64,000 nucleotides of DNA from Brachyspira hampsonii 30446 (GTDB lineage: Bacteria > Spirochaetota > Brachyspiria > Brachyspirales > Brachyspiraceae). The translations under genes were made by a program, and so were the position numbers. Below the pieces are notes generated by a model. The model made no database searches and had not been told where the DNA came from. It worked only from the letters and a program-made list of their open reading frames with translations. Of the stretch, positions 9,550-19,643 are shown piece after piece. Every line of letters starts with the position of its first letter. The first letter of the stretch is position 1. The stretch covers positions 566,571 to 630,570 of the forward strand of contig NZ_JH994111.1 of assembly GCF_000316195.1 (NCBI RefSeq), in the 5' to 3' direction.

Positions 9550-10880
9550 TTTTCTGATTCATTCCATAATGTATCTTCATCTAATTTTCTGTAAGCATCT
9601 GCTAAGGTTTTGTATATGCTTTCTATATCATCATTAACATTTTTTATTACAGCATAACCATCATCTTGTTTTTCACTTAAATAAAAGTTAGTTTTATCCG
9701 CTATTTTTTCTGACTTTTCAGAATATTTTTGTATAGCTTCTATAAAGTACGGACTATGAGAATTAATTAAAATTTGTATATCTAATTCTTCAGCCATTTT
9801 AACCATAAGTTTAGCATACTCAATTTGCCATTTAGGATGCAAATGCACTTCAGGCTCATCAAGTATTAAAATATGCTTATCATTAAAAATACCAGATTTA
9901 AGCAGCAAATCTATTATAGCAAAAGATTTTATACCAACAGCAGTATTTGAAAGTTCTATATAGTTATCATTTCTTTTAAATAAAATTAAATCTTTGCTGC
10001 TGTCATATTCTACAGCACCATTTATATTTTTTTGTATACTATTTGATAATTTTTTTGTTTTATTTAATTCTTCAAAAAGAGAATATTCGTTATCCGTAGA
10101 TTTATTTCTATTTTCAATTATTTTTTTACTTAAATCTATTATATGATTATCAACTGTATATTTTTTTAATTTATAAGGTGTAATATAATTTTCTATTATA
10201 TTAAATATAAATGGAGTTTCTATATATGTTATATTAGATGCATATACATTTCCTATCAATTCATCATCATTAAATTGATTATTTATAATATCTATATTTA
10301 TAATTTTATTATTATCTTCTAAAATAGATATATTAGATTTTTCAGCATTAAAAGATTGTATGTTATTTTTTAATTCATTTGATATATGCTGTTTAACACT
10401 ATAATGTTTTATTTCATTGATATTAGGTTTATTTTTTAATATATGAAAATATTTTCTTATATCATTTTTTATACAATTATATAAATCAAATTCCTGAAGC
10501 TTATTTTTATATTCTTCAAAAAAATTATTATACAAGTTATTTGTATCAAAATTAAAACATTCTAATATTTCACCTATATATTGCTGAAATTCTACAAAAT
10601 CAACTTCCATTATTCTTATTAAAGAATTTTTATCTTTAAATTTTTTTAAAAATTCATTCTCTAATTTTCTTGCTATATTCCTTAATAATGGATATATCTT
10701 TGTTTCCTCAACATATTCTTTATAATATTTTTCAGCGTTATTCAAACCAGCAACTACAGCATATAAAGCCTTTCCTACTGTACTTTTTCCAGTATCATTT
10801 TCACCTGCTATTAGAGTAAGTCCGTCCAATATGACATCAGCTTCTTTTATCATTCCAATGTTTCTTAATTGAAGTTCCAT
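9546..10880 (-). CDS. AAA ATPase of the OLD/AAA_15 (SMC-like) type
   Basis: A 444-residue ABC/SMC-like ATPase. Walker A is GENDTGKST (residues 26-34). The signature-like segment SNTAVGIKSF and Walker B with D-loop (ILILDEPEVHLHP) lie in the last quarter, followed by NSHSPYFIEAI, the switch histidine. About 250 residues of charged, helical sequence lie between the lobes. This layout is shared by the ATPases of several defence systems (PARIS AriA, Septu PtuA, OLD/Gabija). It lacks a fused Toprim domain; the candidate nuclease is encoded by the next, overlapping gene. A promoter lies within the 3' end of the amidase gene. Confidence 0.8.
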   Translation of the reverse strand: MELQLRNIGMIKEADVILDGLTLIAGENDTGKSTVGKALYAVVAGLNNAEKYYKEYVEETKIYPLLRNIARKLENEFLKKFKDKNSLIRIMEVDFVEFQQYIGEILECFNFDTNNLYNNFFEEYKNKLQEFDLYNCIKNDIRKYFHILKNKPNINEIKHYSVKQHISNELKNNIQSFNAEKSNISILEDNNKIINIDIINNQFNDDELIGNVYASNITYIETPFIFNIIENYITPYKLKKYTVDNHIIDLSKKIIENRNKSTDNEYSLFEELNKTKKLSNSIQKNINGAVEYDSSKDLILFKRNDNYIELSNTAVGIKSFAIIDLLLKSGIFNDKHILILDEPEVHLHPKWQIEYAKLMVKMAEELDIQILINSHSPYFIEAIQKYSEKSEKIADKTNFYLSEKQDDGYAVIKNVNDDIESIYKTLADAYRKLDEDTLWNESEK

Positions 10881-10917
10881 ATTTATTCCAAGTTATTATT
10901 AAATGATTTATGATACT

Positions 10918-10946
10918 ATTATATATTCAAAAAATTATTTTGTAAA
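10918..10946 (-). promoter_or_regulatory. Promoter of the ATPase/nuclease operon
   Basis: On the minus strand TTTACA (10946-10941) and TATAAT (10923-10918) are separated by 17 bases. The -35 box lies in the last codons of the amidase gene. The ATPase ATG is 37 bp downstream. It lets the pair be expressed independently of the topA-amidase transcript. Confidence 0.55.
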
Positions 10947-11879
10947 ACCTTTAGTTTTTTCAAAGAGTTCTATGTATTGCTTTATACCTTTAGCTGTTGC
11001 TTTTACCATTTTTAGCCTTGTCTCTTTAGTGTTCATAAATTTAGCATCAGTAGGATTTGTGATAAATCCTAATTCTATTAATGTGGAAGGCATAACAGCA
11101 CCTTTTAATACATAAAATAAAGCATTCTGTACAGGTCTCGTTCTTCTTGCTACTCCAGATACTTTAAGAACTTCTTCTGTAATTGATTCAGCTAATAATT
11201 TACTTTCTTTTTGATATTGTTCTACAAGCATGTAATTATGTGTAATTTGAGAAGAATCATTTTCATATTTGGAGGTGTCTATATTATCAAATTTTACCAA
11301 AGCATCATTTTCAAACATCGATACAGCCCTAGCATATTCGCTTGATTCCTGAGCACTAACAAAATAAGCCTCAAAACCTCTGGCACTTGTACTAAATGAA
11401 GCATTGGCATGCACACTCACAAATAATGCATTTTTGGCTTTATCTGTATTTATCTTGGCAGCATTATTTGCTATTTCAAAACGTTTTTCAAGAGTAGGGT
11501 AGGTATCACCTGTTCTTGTAAGCACAATTTTTACATTAGGAAGCAGATCTTCCAACTCTTCTTTTAATTCTAAAGAAAAAGAAAGAACTATATCTTTTTC
11601 ATATAATTTATTTACCCCGATAGCACCGGGATCTTTTCCTCCATGACCTGGATCTATTATAATAGTAGATATAGTTTTTTCATTAAATTTGCTTACAGCA
11701 GGATTAAAAGCCTCTTTCAAATCCTCTATTTTTATGTTTAAATTATTCAGTTTTATTTTATCATTATTCTGTGCATAAAGTAAACAAGTATTAAACAGAG
11801 CTAATACAGTAATGAAAAATAATGTTATTCTTCGTCTTCTTTGATTTCCTCTGAATAACCGCAATCTTCCTTGATACAA
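10935..11879 (-). CDS. N-acetylmuramoyl-L-alanine amidase (Amidase_3)
   Basis: A zinc amidase of up to 314 residues that cleaves the bond between muramic acid and the stem peptide. Residues around 70-85 give IIIDPGHGGKDPGAIG with the first zinc His. VSVHANAS carries another, and TLIELGFITNPTDA near the end supplies the catalytic Glu. A hydrophobic segment near residues 20-36 looks like a signal peptide, so it acts in the periplasm. The start is uncertain: no ATG is available. TTG at 11879 and TTG at 11864 are in frame, and the 5' end overlaps the 3' end of topA by about 50 bp, suggesting coupling. The AMIN domain of AmiC is absent. Confidence 0.88.
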   Translation of the reverse strand: MYQGRLRLFRGNQRRRRITLFFITVLALFNTCLLYAQNNDKIKLNNLNIKIEDLKEAFNPAVSKFNEKTISTIIIDPGHGGKDPGAIGVNKLYEKDIVLSFSLELKEELEDLLPNVKIVLTRTGDTYPTLEKRFEIANNAAKINTDKAKNALFVSVHANASFSTSARGFEAYFVSAQESSEYARAVSMFENDALVKFDNIDTSKYENDSSQITHNYMLVEQYQKESKLLAESITEEVLKVSGVARRTRPVQNALFYVLKGAVMPSTLIELGFITNPTDAKFMNTKETRLKMVKATAKGIKQYIELFEKTKGFTK

Positions 11880-13975
11880 ACTTTAAACAATCCTTTGTTT
11901 TTAATATTCTTCTCAACCATAAGTCCTCCGCATTTAGGACAAGGCTCTTGAAGAGGTTTATCCCAGCTTACAAAATCGCATTTAGGATAATTGGAACAGC
12001 CGTAGAATTCTCTTCCTCTTTTTGAACGTTTTAAAGTTATATCGCCTCCGCATTTAGGACAAACGCCGAATGATATACCTTTTGTGTTTTTGCATTCAGG
12101 AAATCCAGAACAGGCTATAAAATATCCGTATCTTCCCAAACGCTTAATCATCTTCTTACCGCATTTCTCGCATATAAAGTCTGTCTCTTCATTGAAAAAG
12201 TCTTTCATATTGTTAATATTTTCAGTAGCTGTTTTCAATGTATCCAAAAAATGAGGATAGAATTCTTTTAATATATTATTCCATTCTATATTATCGTCTT
12301 CTATTTTATCAAGTTTACCTTCCATATCAGCTGTAAAGTTAATATTAACGAGTTCTGGGAAGTTTTCGCTTATAAGTTCATTAACTAATTTACCTAATTC
12401 TGTAGGCACTAACTGCTTTCCTTTTCTCTGTACATAATGCCTTGATATTATAGTTTTTATTGTAGGAGCATAAGTAGAAGGTCTTCCTATGCCTGATTCT
12501 TCTAATATTTTAACTAGTGAAGCATCTGTATATCTAGGAGGAGGTGTTGTGAAATGCTGCTGCGGATTATTTTCAACAAATTCGCAAACATCATCTTTTG
12601 ACAAATTAGGCATTTTGGAAGCCTTTTCTTTATCCTCTTTATCTATTGTAAGAACTTTCATAAATCCGTCAAACTCTATTTTTGATGAAGATAATGAAAA
12701 CTCACAGTCTCCTGCCGTTATTATAGCCCTTGTATTTTTCATTTTTGCTGGAAGCATTTGAGAAGATACAAATCTCTCCCATATAAGTTTGTACAGTTTG
12801 TATTGATCTGTTTTTAAATATTCTTTAATGCTGTCTGGAGTTAAAAAGACATTAGTAGGTCTTATAGCTTCGTGAGCGTCCTGAGCATTCTTTTTTACGG
12901 AATATGTAGGAGGTTCTGCAGGTAAATAATTACTTCCATACTCCTTTTCTATGAACTCTTTAGCCTGTTCCTGAGCTACAGGAGATATTCTTACACTGTC
13001 AGTACGCATATAAGTGATTAAACCTGTTGCCTCTCCTGCAATGTCTACTCCTTCATAAAGTGACTGAGCTACCTGCATAGTTTTTGAAGCACTGTAACCC
13101 AAAGCACTGCTTGCTGCCTGCTGAAGTTTACTTGTGGTATATGGGGCTGTCGGATTTCTTAGTCTGTCTTTTACCTCTATGCTTGAAACTGTATAAGTTT
13201 TATCTTTAAGATGTTCCATTATAGCTTCAACATCTTGTTTTGTTTTTAAATCTGGTTTTTCTCCTTTATATTTCTGAAGATCTGCTAAAAACTCTTTATT
13301 TTTATGCTTTAAAAATACTCCGAATGTCCAATATTCTACAGGCACAAAAGTTTCAATCTCATCTTCTCTGTTGCAGATTATAAGCAAAGCAACATTCTGT
13401 ACGCGTCCTGCTGAAAGCCCTCTTTTAATCTTTTCCCAAAGCAAAGGACTTAAATTATAACCAATGAGTCTGTCTAATACTCTTCTCGCCTTTTGGGCAT
13501 TTACCTTTGAAATATCTATATCTCTAGGCTGATCAATAGCCTCTTTTAATGCATCTTTAGTTATTTCATGAAAAACTATTCTTTTTATAGGTACAGCAGA
13601 ATTAACCCCTCTGATTTTATTTCCTATATGCCAAGCAATACTTTCTCCCTCTCTATCATCGTCGGCTGCTAGTAAAACCTCTTCAGCCTTTTTCGCTTCT
13701 TTCTTTAATTCATTTAATATCTTAGCTCTGCCTCTTATTGTGATGTATTCAGGTTCAAAGCCATGATCAACATCTATAGCTAGTCTGCTTCTAGGCAAAT
13801 CTATTAAATGTCCCATTGATGACATTACAAGATAATCAGAGCCTAAATATCTATTAATTGTTTTAGCTTTTGCCGGAGACTCCACTATAACAAGTTTTTT
13901 CTTTTTAGACTCTTTTTTGTCCTTTTTATTTTTAGATGCTGTTTTTTTTACTTTTTCCTCTGTTGTTGTAGCCAT
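11825..13975 (-). CDS. topA: DNA topoisomerase I (type IA)
   Basis: A 716-residue TopA. After a Lys-rich leader of about 25 residues comes the Toprim domain (LVIVESPAKAKTINRYLG, then DDDREGESIAWHI). The active-site Tyr lies in GLITYMRTDSVRIS. Three Cys4 zinc ribbons close the protein (CEKCG...C, CPKCG...CSNYPKC, CPKCG...C). It relaxes negative supercoils. ATG at 13975 has GGAG 8 bases upstream. The lysine-rich start probably contributes nonspecific DNA contact. It is first in a topA-amidase transcript running toward the ATPase/nuclease pair. Confidence 0.97.
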   Translation of the reverse strand: MATTTEEKVKKTASKNKKDKKESKKKKLVIVESPAKAKTINRYLGSDYLVMSSMGHLIDLPRSRLAIDVDHGFEPEYITIRGRAKILNELKKEAKKAEEVLLAADDDREGESIAWHIGNKIRGVNSAVPIKRIVFHEITKDALKEAIDQPRDIDISKVNAQKARRVLDRLIGYNLSPLLWEKIKRGLSAGRVQNVALLIICNREDEIETFVPVEYWTFGVFLKHKNKEFLADLQKYKGEKPDLKTKQDVEAIMEHLKDKTYTVSSIEVKDRLRNPTAPYTTSKLQQAASSALGYSASKTMQVAQSLYEGVDIAGEATGLITYMRTDSVRISPVAQEQAKEFIEKEYGSNYLPAEPPTYSVKKNAQDAHEAIRPTNVFLTPDSIKEYLKTDQYKLYKLIWERFVSSQMLPAKMKNTRAIITAGDCEFSLSSSKIEFDGFMKVLTIDKEDKEKASKMPNLSKDDVCEFVENNPQQHFTTPPPRYTDASLVKILEESGIGRPSTYAPTIKTIISRHYVQRKGKQLVPTELGKLVNELISENFPELVNINFTADMEGKLDKIEDDNIEWNNILKEFYPHFLDTLKTATENINNMKDFFNEETDFICEKCGKKMIKRLGRYGYFIACSGFPECKNTKGISFGVCPKCGGDITLKRSKRGREFYGCSNYPKCDFVSWDKPLQEPCPKCGGLMVEKNIKNKGLFKVCIKEDCGYSEEIKEDEE

Positions 13976-14018
13976 AGTTAAATCTCCTTTTATAAATCCT
14001 AAAGTTATATATATTTTT

Positions 14019-15269
14019 TTATTTTTCTATAGTGTAATATTTTCCTGAAAGCTGCTTTATAATCCCTTTTATTTCCAGCTGCATTAACATAGAAGTTACA
14101 GCCTGCACTTTCATTTTGCTTTCTTCTATAATTTCATCAATATGTATTTTATCATTTTGTTTTATTATATTATAAAGCAATGATTCATCTTCCTGTAAAC
14201 TGCTTATAATAGATTCATCATTTTGTTTTTTAGTTTTCTTTTTTTTCTTTTCTTCTTTTTTTATTTCTTTTATCTCTTTATTGCTTTCATTTTTTATAGA
14301 ATCATTTTTTACGGCTTTAGATTTTATCTCTCCGCCTTCAAAATATTTTAATTTCATTTTTACATAATCATCATCATTTGAAAATATTGAATCAAAATCC
14401 TCTAGTATATCCATATAACTATATGCTATTTTCGCCCCGTCTTTGTACAATTTATGATTTCCGAAATAACAGTTTTTTTTCTCATCATAAGGAGCTATAT
14501 AAACATCTCTGCCTTGATTTAGAGCATAATCAACTGTAATTAAAGCACCGGATTTACTTGCAGCTTCTACCATAACAACAGCATAAGAAAGTCCTGATAT
14601 TATTCTGTTTCTTCTAGGGAAATTCATTCTGTCTGGTTTTCTTCCAATTTCAAATTCACTTACTATTAATCCTTTTTCTGATAATTTATTATATATCTGC
14701 AAATTTTCAGAAGGATAAACTGTATCTATACCATTTCCCAAAACAGCTACAGTATTAATATGAGATGATATAGCCCCAAGATGTGCCTCTCTATCAACTC
14801 CCTTAGCCATTCCGGAAATAACTGATATATTTAACGATGATAATTTACTTGCAAGTTCAAAAGAATATTTACGGCTTTCATTAGTAGGCTCTCTCGTACC
14901 TACTATGGCTATGGCATTTCTTCTTAGTTTTTTTAAATCTCCCTTGTAATAAAGTATATAAGGAGGATTATCTATTTGTTTTAAATTAAATGGATAATCT
15001 TCATTAAATAAATCTAATATTCCTATACCATAATCTTTTGATTTTTCTACTATTGTATTTGCTTTGTCTAATATTTCATTTTTATCAAAGCTTCCTATTT
15101 GAGATTTAAATTTTTTTTCTAATAATTCCCTAATATTTTCTTCTTTATCCTCAAAAATATTTTCTACAGATTCATAATGATTAATAAGCTCGGATATTCT
15201 TTTATCTCCTACTTTATCAATTTGATTTAAGGCAATCAAATAAGTTTTAATATCGTAATTTTTACTCAA
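14019..15269 (-). CDS. dprA: DNA processing protein DprA
   Basis: A 416-residue DprA/Smf. The Rossmann-like core is evident from AIVGTREPTNESRKYS, ISGMAKGVDREAHLGA, VAVLGNGIDTVYP and FPRRNRIISG. A Lys/Glu-rich linker (about 320-365) leads to a C-terminal winged helix (about 370-416). DprA protects incoming single-stranded DNA and loads RecA. It starts at a TTG that overlaps the TGA of the upstream lipoprotein gene (TTGA) and has AGGA 8 bases upstream, so the two are coupled. No other competence gene is visible here. In Brachyspira, DprA might serve uptake of DNA from the VSH-1 gene transfer agent; that is inference. Confidence 0.93.
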   Translation of the reverse strand: MSKNYDIKTYLIALNQIDKVGDKRISELINHYESVENIFEDKEENIRELLEKKFKSQIGSFDKNEILDKANTIVEKSKDYGIGILDLFNEDYPFNLKQIDNPPYILYYKGDLKKLRRNAIAIVGTREPTNESRKYSFELASKLSSLNISVISGMAKGVDREAHLGAISSHINTVAVLGNGIDTVYPSENLQIYNKLSEKGLIVSEFEIGRKPDRMNFPRRNRIISGLSYAVVMVEAASKSGALITVDYALNQGRDVYIAPYDEKKNCYFGNHKLYKDGAKIAYSYMDILEDFDSIFSNDDDYVKMKLKYFEGGEIKSKAVKNDSIKNESNKEIKEIKKEEKKKKKTKKQNDESIISSLQEDESLLYNIIKQNDKIHIDEIIEESKMKVQAVTSMLMQLEIKGIIKQLSGKYYTIEK

Positions 15270-15979
15270 TTTTGCTGTCCTATAATTTGTTCAATATTTT
15301 TTAAAACAGTTTCTTTTATATTATTTTCAACAGGAAGATTGAGTATTTTTCTGTATGCAGCCACTGCTTCATTATAATTTCCCCTGCTGTACTGTATTCT
15401 TGCTAATAACATTAAATAGTCTGCATTGTTAGGATTCATTTCTACGGCTTTTTTTATATTATCAAATGCTTTTTCATAGTCATTTTGCTGCAATCCTTGT
15501 AAAGATGCCAAAGCAGCATAGTAGTTGGCATTATTAGGATCTTTATTTATAGCAAAACTAATATTGTTTTCTGCTCTTTGTATAAAATTAGTCTTTTTTT
15601 CATAAGTATCAGCACTTTCTACTAAATTGGCATAAGATATTCCAAGTCCGTATCTTAAATAAGGACTGTTTGGAAGTATTTTTAATGCCTCGTTAAAATA
15701 TTTTGCTGAATATGCATACTGTTCTTTTACTAAACTTCTTTCTGCTAAAGTTCTATATACAGATGCTAGTCTATCCTGAGCATATATTTTCTGATTTATA
15801 ATATCATTATAAGTGGATGTTATTTCAAGCAAGGCTTTATCATCATCTGCATTTTTTCCTTTTTCATATAGACTATATGCTCTATTTAAATTAAATCTAT
15901 TGAAAATAACCTGCTTATTACATGATATTATAGATAAAAAACAAATCATCAATGTAAAATATTTTAAAATTACTTTCAT
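15266..15979 (-). CDS. TPR-repeat lipoprotein
   Basis: A 237-residue lipoprotein. The signal peptide ends in LSIISC, giving lipidated Cys20. The mature part is a solenoid of tetratricopeptide repeats, clearest at AKYFNEALKILPNSPYLRYG, ISFAINKDPNNANYYAALAS and AVEMNPNNADYLMLLARI. TPR lipoproteins usually act as scaffolds for envelope complexes; no partner is evident. It is translationally coupled to dprA, but I see no functional link beyond co-transcription. Confidence 0.8.
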   Translation of the reverse strand: MKVILKYFTLMICFLSIISCNKQVIFNRFNLNRAYSLYEKGKNADDDKALLEITSTYNDIINQKIYAQDRLASVYRTLAERSLVKEQYAYSAKYFNEALKILPNSPYLRYGLGISYANLVESADTYEKKTNFIQRAENNISFAINKDPNNANYYAALASLQGLQQNDYEKAFDNIKKAVEMNPNNADYLMLLARIQYSRGNYNEAVAAYRKILNLPVENNIKETVLKNIEQIIGQQN

Positions 15980-16132
15980 TTATTTTCCTCACAAATATAA
16001 TATATACAATATAATAGAAAAAAGTAAAGAAAATTATTAATATAATAGTAATAATTAATGAAAATATGTGTTTATAATATAAAAATATAGTATATTTTTC
16101 ATGAAATTAGATTAAAACTTAATAGTTACACT

Positions 16133-19100
16133 CTATTTTAAAAATATAATATCAGTTTTTATTTTATTTTTATCTATATTAGGATATTTCTGTTCAAGAA
16201 CATGTTCAAACATAAATTTATAAGTATTTAATTGATATTGATATTTATTTATATTATATTCGCTTTCTTGAGCTACTTTATAATCTAAAATATAATATTC
16301 ATCATTTTTATTTTTAGTTATAATATCAATTTTTCCTGTTATTAAATCTTTTCCGTCATAATGCTGGAATGTATGTTCTCTTGAAATTATTTCTTCATTT
16401 CCGCTTAATATATTTTGTATATGATTATTTTCAAATAACTTTTTGAATGCTGTATTTAAACTTTCTGTTAATTGCTCTTTGCTATAATGGTTATTACTTT
16501 TTAGAATACATGATTTTATTTTTTCCAAATATTTTTCTTTTTCTTTTATGTATTTATCAAAGTTAAAATATTCAAGCATTTTATGTATTATTATTCCTAT
16601 ATCTTTATATGATATTACTTCTATATCATCATTATATTGATTATCTGTATTATTAATATCATTTTCTAATCTGGATATTTTTCTATCTAATAGCTTTGAT
16701 ATGTTAACATAATTTTTATTAAATATGTTATTTAAAGAAGGATTAATATTTTTTATATATTCATTGCTTTTTTCTTTTTTATCTTTTTTTGAAATGCTGT
16801 TTATTTTTTGTTTTATTTCTTCGGCATTCTTAATATCTATATCTTCATTTGGTTTTACTGCTAATCCGTATAAATATGTATTAATAAATTTATTTTCTAT
16901 ATTATCAATTTTTATCAATTCTTTTGTCTCTTCGCTTATAATATCTGCTTTATATTTTTTTGTTTCATTATTAAGATATTTATCTAAATATGATCTGTAT
17001 GTTTCTTCTTTGGTATGCTCTCCTGAAAGTATTAAATTATTTGATGCTCTTGTTAATGCCACATATAATAATCTTCTTTTTTCTGAAAGTTCGCTTTTTT
17101 TATTGTATTCAGTATTCAAAGCAGAAAAATCTACACTGTAATGTTTATTTTTTACAGGAAGTTTTATAAAAGATGCATCTTCTATAAAATCAAAATCTGA
17201 TAAATTAGGCTTTATATATCCGCCTACCCCTGCCGCAAATACATTATTAAATTCAAGTCCTTTAGATTTATGTATAGTCATTATCTTTACAGATTTTACA
17301 GATAATTTTGGTATTGCAGAGTATGCTTCATTATCATTTGTATTTTTGATATTTAATACAAAATCATAAATATTATTTCCTGTTTGATTTTCAAAATCAT
17401 TTGCTATTTTTTTTAATTTTTCTATATTGGCATAAGAAATTTCTGCATCATTCATAGTCATTAAATAATTATAAAAATTCGTATCAATACATATAGTTTC
17501 TATTATTTCAGCGGCATTCATCTTATGTATTTTACTTTCTATATTATTTAATAATTCTTTGGCAGTTTTTAATTGATTATAATAACTTTTTGACTTAGCT
17601 ATACTTTCTATTTCTTTGTATTTATTTTCATCATATACCATTTTTGGAAAATAGTCTTTTATATCCAAATTTTTTACATATAAACTAAATAAAAAATCTG
17701 ATAAATTACCTATATCAATATCAAATAATTCGCTTCTAAGTATTTCAGGAAGTTTAGCATGATCTCTCAGTATTAAATATTCCAAAAATGTTTTTATTAA
17801 TACTATTTCTTCTCTTGAGTAGAATTTATTTCCGCCGTCTATATAGTATGGTATTTTATAATCTGATAAGGCTTTTAAATATTTATCTAATCTGCTGAAT
17901 GTTGGAAGAAGTATAACAGTATTTTTATAATCATTGCTGTAATTGTTTTTTATATATTCAGCTATAGCATAAGCCTCTAATTCTGTTTTATCATCTGCAT
18001 ATAAATGAATACTTTCATCTTCTATATTATTATTAAATATTAGTAAAGATACTGCTTTATCATCTGTCTTTTTATTATAATCCAGATCATCTTCATCTTT
18101 ATAATTGATATCATCATTTATAAATACAGTGCTTTTAAATAAATCATTAAAGAAATCTATCAGCATAGAATTACTTCTATAATTATCTTTTAAATATCTT
18201 ACATAATTGCTGAAATTTTCCTGAGTATTAGTGAAAGCATTTACATCAGCATTTCTAAATCTGTATATAGACTGCTTTCTGTCTCCTACTATCATTAATT
18301 TTTTATCTGTTTTTGATGTGCTTGTTATCTCTCTTTGTCCGAATACTATTAAATTTATGAAGTCAAACTGCAAAATGCTAGTATCCTGAGCCTCATCTAG
18401 TATTAATGCTGATATATTATCTCTTATTTCTTTTGATACAGCATCATTTTCTAATGCTTCTATAGCTTTATACATCATATCTTCATGAGAGTATATTCCT
18501 ATATTAGATTTTACTTTTTCTATATGATTGTATGTTTCTTTTATAAAGTCTATTACTGCTTTATAATTTTCTTCATTATATAATATATTAACATAATTAA
18601 GCATAGATACAGTGCATTTTTTTAAATCTTCTAATACAGCCTTAAACTCATCATGTTTAGTATTTCCCAATTTTGCACTCGATACATCTGATAATGCAAT
18701 TCTAATATATTCATAATCTTCCAAAGTTAATTCTTTTATTTTTTCTTTGTATTTTATCAAATCAATTTTATTAAGAAGAAGAGATATTCTATTTTTACAT
18801 TCTGTTATAAATTTTCCGCTTTTTAAATTATCATTTATAAGTTCTATACTGTAATTATATATGTTATTATATAGTTTATCATATTCTTTATCATCTATTT
18901 TTATGATTTCTAATGCTTTTTCTTCAAATCTGTTTATATTTTCAAGTCTCGGCTTTATTTTTAATAGGAATTGCAGTATTCTTTGAGCAAATTTATTTTT
19001 ACTGTCCTCTGTTGATATTCTATATAGCGATCGTATTGTCTCAGCATGTTTTGATTGTCTTAAAATATTTAAAATTTCACTTTTTAATGTTTCCTGAATA

Positions 19101-19522
19101 TCAATGCTTTCTTCTAATATTGCTATATTAGGAGGTATTGAAAGATACATTGCATTTTCCATAGCTATAGAATTGGCAAATGCATTTATTGTTGAAATTT
19201 TAGAACTTGTAAGTATATCTTTATAAACATTCTGCCAATATTTTTTTTCTTTTAAAGATTTTTCATCATCAGTATTTTTTATATTTTCTATTTTATTTCT
19301 TATTTTGGATCTTATTCTAAAAAGCATTTCATTAGCTGCTGCTTTTGTAAAAGTAATAACTACTATATTGGAGACTTTTTCTTTATTTTCTAATAGTTTT
19401 AAATATATTTCTGTTATAGTGCTTGTTTTGCCCGTACCCGCTGAGGCATTAACAAAGCATAATCCATTATCTTCAAAACATTTTATTATATCTTTTTGCT
19501 TATCATTTAAATTAAATACCAT
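16133..19522 (-). CDS. AddA-like UvrD-family helicase/nuclease
   Basis: A 1129-residue superfamily 1A helicase with a C-terminal nuclease. Walker A is NASAGTGKTSTITE (about residues 24-37), motif II is ILDEAQDTSILQFDF, and motif III is VGDRKQSIYRFRNAD. MTIHKSKGLEFNNVF and RRLLYVALTRASNNLIL are motifs V and VI. The last 200 residues contain a RecB-type nuclease: GKIDII then YILDYK, with QYQLNTY downstream. This order matches AddA of AddAB, which resects double-strand breaks for RecA. An addB gene is not present in the window. UvrD/PcrA is excluded by the nuclease domain and RecB is less likely by motif style. ATG at 19522 faces a divergent permease gene. Confidence 0.85.
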   Translation of the reverse strand: MVFNLNDKQKDIIKCFEDNGLCFVNASAGTGKTSTITEIYLKLLENKEKVSNIVVITFTKAAANEMLFRIRSKIRNKIENIKNTDDEKSLKEKKYWQNVYKDILTSSKISTINAFANSIAMENAMYLSIPPNIAILEESIDIQETLKSEILNILRQSKHAETIRSLYRISTEDSKNKFAQRILQFLLKIKPRLENINRFEEKALEIIKIDDKEYDKLYNNIYNYSIELINDNLKSGKFITECKNRISLLLNKIDLIKYKEKIKELTLEDYEYIRIALSDVSSAKLGNTKHDEFKAVLEDLKKCTVSMLNYVNILYNEENYKAVIDFIKETYNHIEKVKSNIGIYSHEDMMYKAIEALENDAVSKEIRDNISALILDEAQDTSILQFDFINLIVFGQREITSTSKTDKKLMIVGDRKQSIYRFRNADVNAFTNTQENFSNYVRYLKDNYRSNSMLIDFFNDLFKSTVFINDDINYKDEDDLDYNKKTDDKAVSLLIFNNNIEDESIHLYADDKTELEAYAIAEYIKNNYSNDYKNTVILLPTFSRLDKYLKALSDYKIPYYIDGGNKFYSREEIVLIKTFLEYLILRDHAKLPEILRSELFDIDIGNLSDFLFSLYVKNLDIKDYFPKMVYDENKYKEIESIAKSKSYYNQLKTAKELLNNIESKIHKMNAAEIIETICIDTNFYNYLMTMNDAEISYANIEKLKKIANDFENQTGNNIYDFVLNIKNTNDNEAYSAIPKLSVKSVKIMTIHKSKGLEFNNVFAAGVGGYIKPNLSDFDFIEDASFIKLPVKNKHYSVDFSALNTEYNKKSELSEKRRLLYVALTRASNNLILSGEHTKEETYRSYLDKYLNNETKKYKADIISEETKELIKIDNIENKFINTYLYGLAVKPNEDIDIKNAEEIKQKINSISKKDKKEKSNEYIKNINPSLNNIFNKNYVNISKLLDRKISRLENDINNTDNQYNDDIEVISYKDIGIIIHKMLEYFNFDKYIKEKEKYLEKIKSCILKSNNHYSKEQLTESLNTAFKKLFENNHIQNILSGNEEIISREHTFQHYDGKDLITGKIDIITKNKNDEYYILDYKVAQESEYNINKYQYQLNTYKFMFEHVLEQKYPNIDKNKIKTDIIFLK

Positions 19523-19643
19523 TTTTATATAATAACATAAATATTTAATAATTCAAATTAAAATGCTTGAAAAATATATTATATATATTATTATAAAAAC
19601 ATAATTAATTTCATTGATTAAACTTTTTATTTTTGGAGATTTT

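Noticed and set aside
8947-10880. ATPase/nuclease pair as a remnant prophage or integrative element
   Set aside because: No integrase, attachment repeats or phage structural genes are present, and flanking gene spacing is tight on both sides.
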